A DNA stretch of 64,000 nt from Aquilaria yunnanensis (Eukaryota; Streptophyta; Magnoliopsida; Malvales; Thymelaeaceae), in assembly GCA_039654915.1 (NCBI GenBank), contig CM077599.1, positions 71,702,001 to 71,766,000 of the forward strand. The letters are read 5' to 3'. The translations under genes and the position numbers were made by a program. Below are positions 33,214 to 45,036 of the stretch, piece after piece (within the stretch, counting starts at the first letter, position 1; the number at the start of each line of letters is the position of its first letter). The notes below the pieces were generated by a model. The model was not told the origin of the DNA and did not search any database. It worked only from the letters and a program-made list of their open reading frames with translations.

Positions 33214-34633
33214 TGTTGGATTTGTTCCAAAGAAATCTTTAGTTTTGATGATGACAAGTGATTTGTGTTAATATTTTTAGTCTCACTTTTTTGGTTAAAA
33301 TAAGGATAATTGAACATTTGCTTAATTTCCAAATGTGTTAGGTGTTTATCAAAAAATATGTTTTAAAAGTATTGAGGAAAAATTGTCTTTGAAAAGAAAT
33401 TAGTAAGTTATTAACTTAGGTTAATGTTTGAATCAAGTTTTGATTTCCAAATGACAAGTGTTTTGGAGTGGTTTTAAGTTTAATCCATTAAAGTCACAGT
33501 TTAACAGGTATTTGTTTCACCTAAGTTTAACTTGCTCCCAAGTTTACACTTTAATACGTTAAACTGGCTTAATCTGGAGTTTCAAATTCCTGTGACTTTT
33601 GGGAGAACATCAGTTAACACATTAAAACTCAGTTTTAACCTGTTAAGTTGAAGTCTGAAGGCTTGGATTCAAATGTTTCAAGTGGCGCGTTTTCAGCCAA
33701 AATTTCAAATGGAGCTCGGGCAAATCAGAAGACGCCACCTATACAAGTCTGCCGCGCATTAAATGCTCTGTCTCCAGCTGCTTTTGACCGTTGAAGAGAG
33801 AAGTCGAGTTTAACCTGTTAAACTCAGAACTTAACGCGAAATCTGGGAATGCTGCGTTTTTCGCGTAAAACAGAGCAACGGCTCTCTAGTTTTTAAGGAA
33901 ACTTTTCAGGCATATCCAGCAGGGTTTCAACGGTCTAATAGCTTCCTAAAGAGTATATTTACACTAAGAAACATGTTAAAAACCTAACTTGGCAACTAGA
34001 AAAAGGAATCATCCATCAAAGAGCTGAAATTAGAAAAAGTTGCCAAAAACTTGTGCTTGTGCTTTCATTGGCTTATCTAGCATTGTTTGCTTTGTTCTTA
34101 CTTTGTAAACACGAATTGTTGAGCTTGTCTTGAGTGGTTGAGTAATTTCCTTGTAAGGGAAAAAGGGGTAGAAGGGTTTCTAGTTAGCCTTTGGCAAAAC
34201 TAGTGAGAGGTGAAGGTAGAAGGATTTACCTAAGTGTTGTATGCCTTTAAAGGCTATTGTTATCATTGTGGTTCATAGTAGAGAAGAAAACTCTCAAGAG
34301 GAGTAGGCTCTCAAGAGGAGTAGGCTCTCAAGAGGAGAGTTCGAACCTCTATAAAAATTTCCTTGTCCAAGCTTCTTCTTCTCTCTACCTATTTGAGCCT
34401 TGGTGGGTGTTTTACGCAACTTGTTTTGGTTGAACTTGCTTGTTTTCAAAACTACTTCAAAAATAGCTTTCAAAGCAAATTTTAGGTGGATTGTGGTAGT
34501 CATTTTCTGAGTAAAATAGAGTTAATCATTGTTCTTCAAATTGAATTTGAGTTTGGGGTTTTAATAATCAATTTGTGCTTTATTTTTGGAACCCAACCAA
34601 TTCACCCCCCTCTTGGTTGCACTTGGGCCAACA
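33214..34633 (+). mobile_element. Solo copia LTR (SIRE/Maximus-like ending)
   Basis: 1420 bp from TGTTGGATTTG to GGGCCAACA, with a perfect duplication ATTTT at 33209-33213 and 34634-34638. The terminal phrase CAATTCACCCCCCTCTTGG is characteristic of SIRE-type copia LTR ends as I know them. No internal domain remains. It contains repeated TTAAC-CTGTTAA words (33480-33840) and a 17-bp tandem repeat at 34291-34337. Confidence 0.85.
34291..34337 (+). repeat. 17-bp tandem repeat, 2.8 copies
   Basis: CTCTCAAGAGGAGTAGG repeated without mismatch inside the solo LTR. Perfect identity suggests a recent slippage event. Confidence 0.85.
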
Positions 34634-34638
34634 ATTTT

Positions 34639-35007
34639 GAAGTACCTTGATGCTCCCTTCTTCCCTTGTTAAATCCTCTTCGTTGTCTCAAAGTTATACT
34701 TTGGATGTTATATATGTTATCTAGTAATCTTTTTTGGATAAATTTAAGGGTACTACGAGAAGTATAGAAACCTTTTATATACGAAAATAATTTTACAAAC
34801 TCATTTGATAGATTACTGTGATCATAAGTTTATAAACTGTATACTATTGCTTATAAAATAATTTTCACGTAATTCTACATCCATTAATGTTCTAAATACG
34901 ACATAAGCTTATAAACTGTACTTTTGCTTGAAAAATTTGTAATTCTACATTTGTAATTCTCTCAGATTTAAATTCTTTTCCACTTAAATGTTGCAAAAAG
35001 CGAGGTT
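34639..35007. other. AT-rich gene-free DNA
   Basis: Nothing recognisable; it may be an upstream region of the TATA box at 35008. Confidence 0.4.
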
Positions 35008-35015
35008 TATAAATA
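35008..35015 (+). promoter_or_regulatory. Candidate plant TATA box
   Basis: TATAAATA in GAGGTTTATAAATAGCCATC, about 100 bases upstream of ATG 35114. The spacing fits a host promoter with a leader of about 70 bases. Confidence 0.4.
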
Positions 35016-35113
35016 GCCATCACTAGAGTCGCGCTACTAAGCAGAGAGCCACGCAAAGGCAAATTAAACCCATAAATTGCTTGGAGCAGGAGCTTCGAGA
35101 GGTGTGGAGAGCA

Positions 35114-35179
35114 ATGGGCACCCCAATCTCTTTCACATCCAATCTGGAGTCAAAGCAACTAACAGTGACTGCAAACTAG
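35114..35179 (+). CDS. 21-codon ORF behind a TATA box, possible severed first exon
   Basis: ATG in context GAGAGCAATGGGC (purine at -3, G at +4) opens MGTPISFTSNLESKQL and stops at TAG 35177. The composition is more codon-like than its surroundings, but it is very short. A plus-strand LINE begins roughly 280-300 bases further on. It may be the start of a broken host gene or chance. Confidence 0.25.
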   Translation: MGTPISFTSNLESKQLTVTAN

Positions 35180-35459
35180 TTGCTTTTTTATTTTTTATCT
35201 TGTAGTGTGTTAAAGAAGCAGTCGATCTCTGCACATGTTCTTATTCTTTTGAATTGGCCAAGTCGCTATGCAATCTACATAGACACATCACATTATTAAG
35301 GACCTGGCTGCCTATTAATGCACGCAGTGAAAGTTATTGTTTATGGGACTAGGCAGTAAAACCCCATGAACTAAATTACCCGACTCATAATCTGAAATTT
35401 GCAGTTTTTATACATGCATTAAAACTTTGGTAACATTACCAATGTCGGGAAGAGTTTCA

Positions 35460-38400
35460 GATCTTCGCTGACTATAAAAACTTAGAACAAGGAAGTCGAG
35501 GTATCAAGCAAAATTGCCAGTGATTCTATCTCTGACACTGATATTATCAACATGAATTGCCATGCGCGTTCAAGAATGATGGAAATCGTCGATAATCTAG
35601 AAGTCCGTGAAGCTCTGGAGGTAGAGAAAATTTTGAAGATTGGTAATGATGTTGGGTTCCAGTTGGAAGATCTCAGGCATTCGGCGATTGAAGCTTTGGG
35701 TAAATGTGCTGGGTCTGTGAAGGAAACTTAAAGTAGCAGTGCTGAGTTTCAGGAAGTGGTATTGGCGGCTTAATTGCATCAATGCGAGTTTTATCGTTCA
35801 ATGTTCGTGGTTTGGGGAAGCCTGAGAAGAGAAGATCGGTTAGAGATTTAGTAATTGCAGAAAAGGTGGAGTTTATGGGACTACAAGAAACGATGCATGC
35901 TGGAGAGAACATTCAGACAATCTGGTCAGTCTGGCCTTTTGCAAAGTTTGATTATGCTTTGGTAGATTTTGTTGGAAATTCGGGTGGATTATTGTGCATA
36001 TGGGATAGTAGTGTGTTTGTTAAATCAGATGTTATTTGTGGAGATGGTTTCCTTTGTCTTATTGGTAAGTGGGTAGGGCATCAAGAAGTTGTAATGATGG
36101 TGAATGTGTACGGTCCTCAAGATATAAACCAGAAGAAGGCTCAGTGGAGAAATTTGCTGGAAATAAAAAATAACTTCAGTGGATTATGGTGTATATTCGG
36201 ATATTTCAATGCAGTGTGGAGAAATGAAGAAAGATGTGGCTGTGATTTTAATGAAGGTATTGCAGAAGCATTTAATGCCTTTATTGAAGAATTCGAGCTT
36301 CTTGACTTGTCCATTGGAGGCAGGAAATTCACTTGGTACAAGAAAGATGGCTCCAAAATGAGCAAGTTGGATAGATTTTTGGTGTCTCCTGGTTTGTTAT
36401 CACTCTGGCCAGATTCAGTAGGTATGGCTTTAATTCGTTCAATATCTGATCATTGTCCCTTGCTTCTGAAGTCAATCAAGGCAGATTTCGGCCCCATACC
36501 TTCCAAGTTTTTTGATGCTTGGATGGAACATGAAAACTTCAAGGATATTCTATCAGAGGCTTGGAATTCTAATGGTATTGCAGGCTGTGCTGGTTTTATA
36601 TTCAAGGAGAAATTAAAGAAATTAAAAAGGTCCTTGAAGGCTTGGAAAATTCAGTTCTTGCATGAGGTGTTTCAAAAAAGCATCACACTAAAGGTAGAAA
36701 TGGACAAGTGGGATAAATTGGCTGAGGATAAGGCTCTAAATGAAGACGAACAAAGAACACGAATGGAGATTTTATCTCATTTCTGGAAAAATGAGAGGTT
36801 GAGAGAGAACATGATTAGGCAAAAATCAAGAGTTAAATGGGCTGAGGAGGGAGATGAAAACTCAAAATATTTCCATGCTTTGGTTCGAGGTAGATTAAGA
36901 AGTAATAGAATTTAAGGTCTTTCAATTAATGGGAATTAGGTTGAAGATCCATCGAGAATCAAAGAGGAAGTATATAAATTCTTTAAGGAGAAGTTATGAA
37001 CCTATGGTGAAGAGACCGACCTTCCACGGTGATAAATTTAACAAGATCAGTGAGGCTCAAAGGGACTTCCTGGAGAGAATTGTGACAGAAGAAGAGATAG
37101 TTTGGAGCTGCGACGGTTCGAAAGCTCCGGGACCGGATGGATTCAACTTCAACTTTATTAAGAAAAATTGGGATGTGATTAAACAAGACATTGTAGCTTT
37201 TGTTCAGCAATTTTTTGGATCAGGAAAGTTTGGTTAGAGGTTCAAATACCTCGTTTATCACATTGGTTCTGAAGAAATCTGAACCATTGAGTTTACAAGA
37301 CTATCATTTGATAAGTTTGGTTGGGTGTCAATATAAGATAATTGCAAAAGTTTTGGCGGATAGGTTAAACGAAGTTATTCCAAATATTGTGGGTGACCAA
37401 CAATCAGCTTTTATCAAAGGCCGTCAAATATTGGATGGAGTTATTGTTGCAAATGAAAATTTGGAGCTTATTAAGAGAAGGAAAAACAAGGTGTTGTTCT
37501 TCAAAGTTGATTTCAAAAAAAGCATTTAATTGTGTGAGCTGGTGTTTCATAAATTCAATAATGCATCAATTAGGTTTTGGTGAAAATTGGCAAATGTGGA
37601 TTAGATCCTGTATTTCAAGTGCCATTGTGTCTGTGCCTGTGAATGGAAGCCCCACACCTCAGTTTACAGTGGAAAGAGGTATCTGCCAAGGAGACCCCCT
37701 CTCCCTATTTTTATTCCTTCTAGTGGCTGAAGCTTTGAACATTATGATGCTGGAAGCTTGTGAAAAGGGTTTGTTCAAAGGTATTCATATTGATGGGGAT
37801 GGGCTACAAATATCTCACTTGCAATATGCCCACAACACATTGTTTATTGGTGAATGGAATGAGGCAAACATTACAAATTTAATTCGATTGCTGAAATGTT
37901 TTCAATTATCCTCGGGTCTTAAGGTTAACTTGTTGAAAAGCAAATTATTTGGTGTTGGAGTTAACCATGTGAAGGTGGAGAGGATTACTGCCATTGTGGG
38001 TTGAAAAGCTGATAAAATTCCATTCACCTACATAGGCCTCCCAGTTGGCAAAAATATGTCGAGGTGTGATTCATGGAAACTTGTGCTTGATAAATTCCAG
38101 GATAAACTAAGTTCTTGGAAGGCTTGGTTGCTATCTTTTGGAGGAAGATTAACCTTGGTTAAGTCGACGTTGGCGAGTATTCCCCTATACTTGTTATCTT
38201 TGGTTTGGACTCCTGTGAGTGTTCTAAAATCTCTTGAAAGCCTTCATATGTAATAAATTTTTTTGTGGGGAATTAAGAGAAAGTAGGAAAATTTCATGGG
38301 TGGCTTGAGGTAAGGTTCAGGTGGATAAAGAGTTAGGAGGGTTGAGCGTAGATTGTTTAAAGAATAAAAATTTAGCTTTATTAGGTAAATGGTGGTAGAG

Positions 38401-39330
38401 ATTTTTTTGTGAACAGGGTGCTTTATGGAAAAGGGTTATGTCTAGTATTTATGGTTCAGATGGTGGTCTAAAATTATTTACAGGAGGGAGGAGATATGGA
38501 AGTGTGTGGGCCGGCATTGTTAAATCAAGCTTCGATATTGAATCTCTTAGGTTTGACTTTATAAATCCCTTTAGGTGGAAAATAGGGAATGAGGGCTACT
38601 GTAAGTTTTGGAGAGATGTTTGGGTAGGTAAAGTAAGTCTTGAAGTGAGATTTCCTAGGTTAGCTCAACTGGAAGAAAACCTAGATTGTAAAATTATTGA
38701 TAGAGGGAGGTGAGTTGATGGTGTGTGGCAATGGGTTTGGTGCTGGAGGAAGTCTTTCTGTGGAAGAGAAATTGGAGAAATGCAGATCTTAATGGATGTT
38801 TTGCAGGGAATTGTACCACATCCTGAATCAGCCGACTCTCGGATTTGGTCCGAAAGCACTGATGGAGACTTCTCTCTCAAGTGGTTAAGCAGACGCTTGG
38901 ATGAGTCAATTTTACAGCCATATGCAAACTCAGCATGTACCTGGTGGAGCAAATGGATTATTAAGAAAGTAGCCATGTTTATTTGGCGTGAGACTCAAAA
39001 TCGTATTCCGACGAGGCTAAATCTAATCAGCAGAGGAGTCATTTTGGAGAGCTCAAGTTGTCCATTTTATGGTGAAGATCTTGAAGACACAAACTATATT
39101 CTGATTCGCTGCCAAAAATCAATCATTGTGTGGCGCTCCATATTGTGCTGGTGCAACATCAATATACCAGTTGGTCTAGATTTGTAAGATTTCTTAAATC
39201 TCAAACCTTCTGAATGTAGGTTGCATTTTCAGCAACAAGTTTGGCAGGCAATCGTCTGGGTTTTAGCATAGCTTATTTGGAAACAAATATATACAGTATT
39301 TGTTATCGTAGAAGGAGCTGAATAACTGTC
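35460..39330 (+). mobile_element. Plus-strand L1-type LINE, 5'-truncated, dead
   Basis: A stretch at 35530-35780 (RSRMMEIVDNLEV..EKILKIGNDVGFQLED) precedes ORF2 and looks like residual ORF1 or inter-ORF sequence. ORF2 runs from 35782 to about 39320. I could not find a poly(A) tail or target-site duplication, so both ends are approximate. Confidence 0.75.
35782..39320 (+). pseudogene. LINE ORF2: endonuclease, reverse transcriptase, zf-RVT
   Basis: The open start MRVLSFNVRGLGKPEKRR leads into an apurinic-type endonuclease (35782-36915) ending near SISDHCPLLLK. Its catalytic GDFN motif reads FGYFNAV, so the acidic residue is gone. RT segments follow across stops: EEIVWSCDGSKAPGPDGFN (37090), DQQSAFIKGRQILDG, FKVDFKK, a frameshift, GICQGDPLS. 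The active-site box expected as YADD or FADD reads YAHN. Then come GLPVGKN and LSSWKAWLLSFGGRLTLVKS. The C-terminal zf-RVT is at 38723-39187 (WRETQNRIPTRLNL..CPFYGEDLEDTNYI..C). Both catalytic centres are lost, besides stops. Confidence 0.92.
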
Positions 39331-39735
39331 AGCATTGTTGATCCGTTTCTTTTTGTTTCTGCCTTCGACTCGAGGTTCCATTTTCGTGATTTAATTTTTG
39401 TTTCTATTGGCCAATATCGTAATTTTTTGTTGATTAAATAATCTTAATTTTTGTTTTGTACTATATCTGATTTTGAAATCTGAAATATTTTTCCTTTTCC
39501 TTTTCCTTTTTTCTTAAAGAAAACGAAGCATTACTATAGCATTAAATATTTTTTAAAAAAATGAAATGTCCTTCTATAAATCTGACGAAGTTCTTAATGA
39601 CGTTAGTAGTGGTCATTACTTTTACCCTGGGCTAAAGCAAATAGGGTTGTCTTTCCTGTTTTGATTTCTGGTAAGCGTCTACGTGATGTAAGTGGGACGT
39701 TGGCAATTTCTTTTGCTATAACCCTACATCAGTAG
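39331..39735. other. Gene-free spacer between two LINEs
   Basis: It is T-rich, with a CCTTTTCCTTTTCC run near 39490. No termini were recognised; it may hold the 3' UTR of the first LINE. Confidence 0.4.
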
Positions 39736-39740
39736 GAAAT

Positions 39741-40934
39741 TTGAGAGATAGCAGCGTGGCCGACGAGATCGACCTCTGCTGGGTCGTCCGCAGATCTGCT
39801 CCGGTGTCCGGTGGACCTTCATCTCTTCGGTTTCGGCTTAATTGGTTCATTCGTCGGGTCTCCGTCTCGACGGCCCTCCTGGAATCGGTGCCGGCAGCCT
39901 CCTCTCCTTCCTTCTTGGACCTGATTCTGCTCGGGATCTGACCCTCCTGGATCTGTCAGCTCGAGCGCATGAGATTATGAATCAATACTGGAGGCAGGTA
40001 GTGATTGCGAAGGTCATCGGCCGTAACATTAGTTATCACGTTTTGTGCGCCAAAGCTACTGCTCTCTGGCAATTGCAGATGAGTTTCGAAGCGATTGATC
40101 TCCGGATGGGATACTACGTCTTCAAATTTGAGAGTAAGGAAGATTATCTGAAGGTTCTTACTGATGGCCCATGGGTGATTATGGGGCATTATTTTGCAAT
40201 CCAAAGCTGGAAATCGAGGTTTAGACCTTCAGAAGCGAAACTCTCTTCTCTCATTGCTTGGATCAGATTTCCAGAGTTACCTCTTGATTGCTAGTATCGT
40301 CAGGAAGCCATTACGGGTTGACACTGTTTCAATCCATGTCGTGAGAGGCAAGTTTGCCAAAGTTTGTGTTGAATTGGGCTTATCGAAGCCATTGGTTTCC
40401 CGGATTGAGGTGGATGGCTCCCCTCAACAGGTTGTCTATGAAGGATTATACACAGTTTGTTTTGGCTGCGGGCGATTTGGCCATCATCTAGAAAATGGTT
40501 CGGAGAAAGTTCATGACTCGAGCAACTGTGGTCCTCATCAGGAGAGACCAGTAGAGCGTCACCAGGAGCCTGGAGGAAATGATAACATGGAGATGGTTTC
40601 CACACCATCATTAGTGCCGGAGACGAAAGAAGAGGAGGAGGAGAGCCTGTACGGCCCAGAGATGTTGGTGCTGCCTCGATATAACAGGAAACTGACTCGG
40701 CGTCGTGATTTGAACATGAACAAGTTGAAGACCAATGCCCCAAATCAAGCCAATATATTTGGGGTCCTTGCAGATCGAGATAATATGGAAACTGACTTTG
40801 ATACCCACCCTACGAATGATCTTGATCGGCCTGCTACTCATGGAAAAGAGACCTTAAGTCTCCAGCACAATAGTCAGCATTTTAAGATGGTGGATAGAGG
40901 CCATCGTAGCAAGGAACACAAGGCTGAAAGTTAG
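39741..40934 (+). pseudogene. LINE ORF1 (DUF4283 plus zinc knuckle)
   Basis: A GC-richer start (39741-39960) is frameshifted. The DUF4283 core runs from about 39970 to 40290: RQVVIAKVIGRNISYHVL, FEAIDLRMGYYVFKFESKED, VLTDGPWVIMGHY, IAWIRFPELP. A frame change near 40290 leads to IVRKPLRVDT, KVCVELGLSKPLVSRIEVDG and CFGCGRFGHH, a CCHC knuckle whose last cysteine position is Gly. The tail (to 40934) is charged and low in structure, with an acidic run KEEEEE. This is the RNA-binding protein of plant L1 elements. Confidence 0.88.
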
Positions 40935-41177
40935 AATGACTGGCACGGACCAATAAAGTTGGCTGGTCAGAAGTTAGGACGGAATGACCTTGACTTTGAT
41001 ACACGGAATCACTAGGCTTACCCCCCTTGAACCAAGAAGCTAGAGCAACCTAGCCAAATCCTTCAGGTTTTGATAGGATAGTGGCCAAGAATATTAGCAA
41101 GTCTATGTACGGTCATGGCCAAGTGAATTATTCGGATATTTGTAACGAGTAAGTTCGTTGCTCTTTGGAGGAGATAC

Positions 41178-43641
41178 TGTTACCACCTAGGAAAATTACA
41201 AAGTGTGACATAATGGTCAAAAACCATTATATTGTGTAATTCTCATTATAGTGATTGAAGTGTGAGGGGTAAAGGGCATGATCAACACATCCTTAAAAGT
41301 GTTTTAAGTTGGTAACTTGGCCCCCAAGAAAAACCTTAAGGATTGCTTGTTTGTAAAGCAACCTATGAACTTTTTTGTAAGGTTTTGAAAATTCGGGTAC
41401 TTAATTGCAAAACTCTCAAGAAAGAGCTTTGTAGAGTTATGTGAAGGATATGAATGGTATGAAAGTGCCATTGGAGAACCAAATTACTTATGGAAGACAA
41501 ATTTGGACAAAGAAAACACAAAAGGCATTAAGGACCTAAGTGTCATAGTGTAAGCCTTTGGATGTCTAAGCTTTTAATCGTCCCTCCTTGTGTGGGATAA
41601 CCCCACAATTTCACCATTAGGCTATAGCATGGTTAGGAAGTCAAATGTGAGCCAAGAAATTAAGATTAAGAAACCATGGTTTTGTAGCAAGGAAAATGAC
41701 ATAAAGCATGGTTAAGGCTATTAAGGGTGTTTAGTGCACTAAAGCCCATTTAAGTAGTCATTTCCTTCTTTCCTTCTCTCATATTTGAACCATACCAGCC
41801 ACCACTCACCTCCATAGCTCCTCCATGGCCGCCATACCTCTAAGCTTGCAATTAGTTGCAATTGAAATCAAGAAAAAGCAACTGGAAGCATACTAGTGCT
41901 ATTGTTTGGGTGCACCAAGAATCAAGCTTAATATTCGGCATATCCATCAAGGTAAGGAGTCCTCTTGCTCTCATGGAATGTTTACTTTATTTTCAAGCAT
42001 CCATGGAGCTAGGGCTAGGCTTGGAAGAGAGTCATGAGCTTGATGAACCAAGCTTAGCAAGGGGAGTGCACTTAATGAAGGTTTTGTGACCTAGTATGAA
42101 GTGTATGGTGATGACAGTGAATTTAAGGGTTTCTAGAGCCCAAAGTTAGTACTAACTAGTGTTAAAACTCTCCTAAGACCAAGCTTAAGCTTGAGAAAGG
42201 CTGCCATAGTGATTTGCATATGTTTATTGCATGTTTTATGGACTAACCAATGATACTTATTGCTACCGCATTTTATGTGTTTGTTGTTTATGTTTGGCTG
42301 CTGCATTTGATTGCTATATGTTGGATACATGCATTGTGTTTCTTGTGTTTTAGTGTCTTTGAATGCAGATGATACCAAGGGTTACACTACCTTAAGAGTA
42401 TAAGTGTTCTCTTTACTAAGTTTTACAATGAAACTTACTCCTATCAAATCTGTCCATTTCAGGTCTAGTAGAAAGATCACATTCAAACTAACCTTTATGG
42501 TTTTATTTTTAATCTAAAATTTTAGGTGTTTGAACTTCCATATATATAGTTTTGATATGGAAATTTTGGTGATTTTAGGAGCACATTTGGTATTTTTAGT
42601 GATGGTGCTTATTGTGTTACGTAGCAGCTATCTAGCATCCTGTTTTCTGGAGTGTATTATGTCTCAAGCTCTCCTGTAACTTGGGTGTGTGTTTTAGTTA
42701 AGTTAAAAATATTATGTAGTGCATGGATGCATGTACATGCAATACATGTAAAGTTGAAACAAGTATGTGAACATTTGAAGACTGTTTTGCTAAGTATGTG
42801 AATGTGGTGCACAAGCTGTCTAAGTGTGAATGATAGGCTGCTTGTTTGTAAATTCAGTTTTTGGCCACATAAAGTTGTTAGATGCAAGAGTATATAATTC
42901 CTATGTGTATTAGACATGTATGGGATAGCCTTGAAGTGCTTACCCCTTTGTGAATGAAGTGTTTGCATACTTATGAAATTTTGTATGGGCATAATGGTCC
43001 AAAAGTGGACAGAATTTTGACCATGCACTCAAAGTTCAATACCTCCCTATGTATAATGAATTTTGATATCAAATTTTGACCACACCTATAGCACATCTAG
43101 AGGTTTAATTGGGCCTTGGAATTTATGAATTTGGAGCTCTGTAGCCAAAGTTATGATGTTTCAAAGTTGGCTGAGTTACTACTCATTTGGTCAGAATTTT
43201 GTAACCAACTTAAAAAATCTATAACTTGGTTCATAGGTGGGCTACTGATGTAAAACCAAATTCCATGGTTTGGTTTAAGTCTCTACTTGATAATGAATTA
43301 AATAAAATAGGTGGGTACATAGCTAGATTAATACAGTTTTTTGGAGGAAGTTTTGGGTGCAGTGGCTGGTTACTTAAACTTAACAAAGATTGCCTAATGT
43401 ATAGTAGGCAAGATTAAGACTTGTGCTAGTGTTTTCCTTCCTTGCTATCATGGTGTGCATAAAATGTGAATATGTGTATAATGGTTTGACCAATATGCAT
43501 GCATTTACATACTGCCCAAGAGGGCCACTTGGGTATGCACACTAAGGGTATTGTTTTGATGACCTATAGAACATGCCAACCCTGGGTGTTTTAAATGCAC
43601 AATTTTAGCACCATAACTGGACTATCCCGGAGTGGGTAATA
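41178..43641. mobile_element. Solo LTR inserted between LINE ORF1 and ORF2
   Basis: 2464 bp from TGTTACCACC to GTGGGTAATA, with the perfect duplication GATAC at 41173-41177 and 43642-43646. The termini TGTTACC and GGTAATA are inverted repeats except for a presumed C-to-T change. No primer site, protein domain or second LTR lies inside, hence a solo LTR. Short ORFs (e.g. 41856-42089, 42657-43028 minus) look accidental. Family and orientation are unassigned. Confidence 0.75.
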
Positions 43642-43798
43642 GATACAACCTTCCTTTCTGTGATGGAATAGTTATAGATGTCCTTCCTAAGCCACAAGGT
43701 GTGTATGGTGCTTTAGTGGCTTCAAATGTGCCACACAATGGTAGTGCTAGAGATATAATAACGTAAGTTCCTTCCAGCTCGAATTTCTCCATAGCTCA

Positions 43799-45036
43799 AT
43801 GAAAATAGTCTCCTGGAATTGTAGGGGTGTTGGTAATGATAGGTTTATTAGAGTCTGTAAGGATCTTTTCAATTTTCATAGACCGAGTATCCTTTGTCTG
43901 CTTGAGACAACAGCAACAGAGGTTAGCCATCGAGGACTTGGTAACAAACTGGGCTTTACTAATGAATGTGTTGTTTCTTCTGATGGATTTGTAGGAGGAA
44001 TTTTACTTATGTGGAATTCTACGGCCATAGACTTAGTCGTCTTGGAGTCATGAGACAGGTTATTCATTTTTTAGTCACAGTTGGTAATAAACGATTTCTG
44101 TTGTCTTGTGCTTATGTTTTCCCAAGTTGCCTTTTTAAAGAAATTCTTTTGCATCAAATTCGGCACTTCTCAAATGCAGTGGATCTACCATAGTTCATTA
44201 TGGGGGATTTCAATGATTTTGCTTTTGTAGATGAGCAATTGGATGCCAGAAGTAAACCCTATAAATGCACAGAGGAGTTGCGGGATCGGATTAATTCTTG
44301 TGGCCTCATGGACCTGGTTATGGATTAATGTAATTTCACATGGCTTCAAAAGGAAGGAGATCGTGTTGTTCTTCAAGAGAAACTAGATAGAGTTTTGATG
44401 AATGGGGAAGCTCAGGTGACATTTCCAGAAGCTAGATGCAAAGTCCTACCTCGTACCTACTCTAATCACCACCTAGTGTTGTTTGACCTTTTTTATTCCT
44501 ATGTCCCTCTAAATGAGGGATGCCCCTTTTGGTGCGAAATTGCTTAGCTTATGCATGAAACCTTTTCTGGAGTTTTTGCACAAGCCTGGCGGAAGGGTGC
44601 TGGTTCAATTGTGGATGTTTCTCATTTTCTTAGGGAAGACTGCTATACCTGGAATGTCGAGGTTTTTGGCAATATTTTTAAGCGGAAACGTTAGCTAGTG
44701 AGAAGGTTAAATGGCATCCAACGTTCCTCTGGGTATTCATCATCAAGCTTCCTCCAAGCTCTTGAGCAGGAACTCTTAGTGGATTATGATCGTGCCCTAG
44801 CCCAAGATGAGCTTTTTTGGTTTCAGAAGTCTTGAAAGGATTAGATTAGAAATGGTGATAGGAAAAAAAAATATTTTGATGTCTCTACAATGAGGCGCAG
44901 AAGTGTGAATAAAATTGTAGCTTTGATGGTCAATGATGTTTGGGTCTCAAATAATGATGCACTGAAGCAACATGTGTCATCTTTTTTTTTTAGCATCTGT
45001 TTGCAGTGAATAATAGTTCTACGTCAATTCCTAATT
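43799..45036 (+). pseudogene. LINE ORF2, endonuclease part only
   Basis: It begins MKIVSWNCRGVGNDRFIR, the usual L1 endonuclease start, followed by SILCLLETTA, GGILLMWNS, a frameshift near 44050, IMGDFNDFAF (catalytic GDFN intact), FTWLQKEGDR, LDRVLMNGEAQ and SNHHLVLFD. A linker with YFDVSTMRRRSVNKI leads toward where RT should begin. Stops occur at 44192, 44326 and 44696, among others. The frame is cut at 45036. Confidence 0.88.

Larger units (their letters stand above)
39740..45036 (+). mobile_element. Second plus-strand LINE, split by a solo LTR and 3'-truncated
   Basis: ORF1 is at 39741-40934 and ORF2 begins at 43799. Between them sits the solo LTR 41178-43641. The element breaks off at 45036, before any RT domain, where another solo LTR and a duplicated block begin. 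LINEs are normally 5'-truncated, so loss of the 3' side implies a later rearrangement rather than aborted insertion. Confidence 0.8.

Noticed and set aside
42657..43028. 123-codon minus-strand ORF rich in His and Cys
   Set aside because: It sits inside the solo LTR 41178-43641; composition is that of AT-rich LTR DNA and no motif is recognised.
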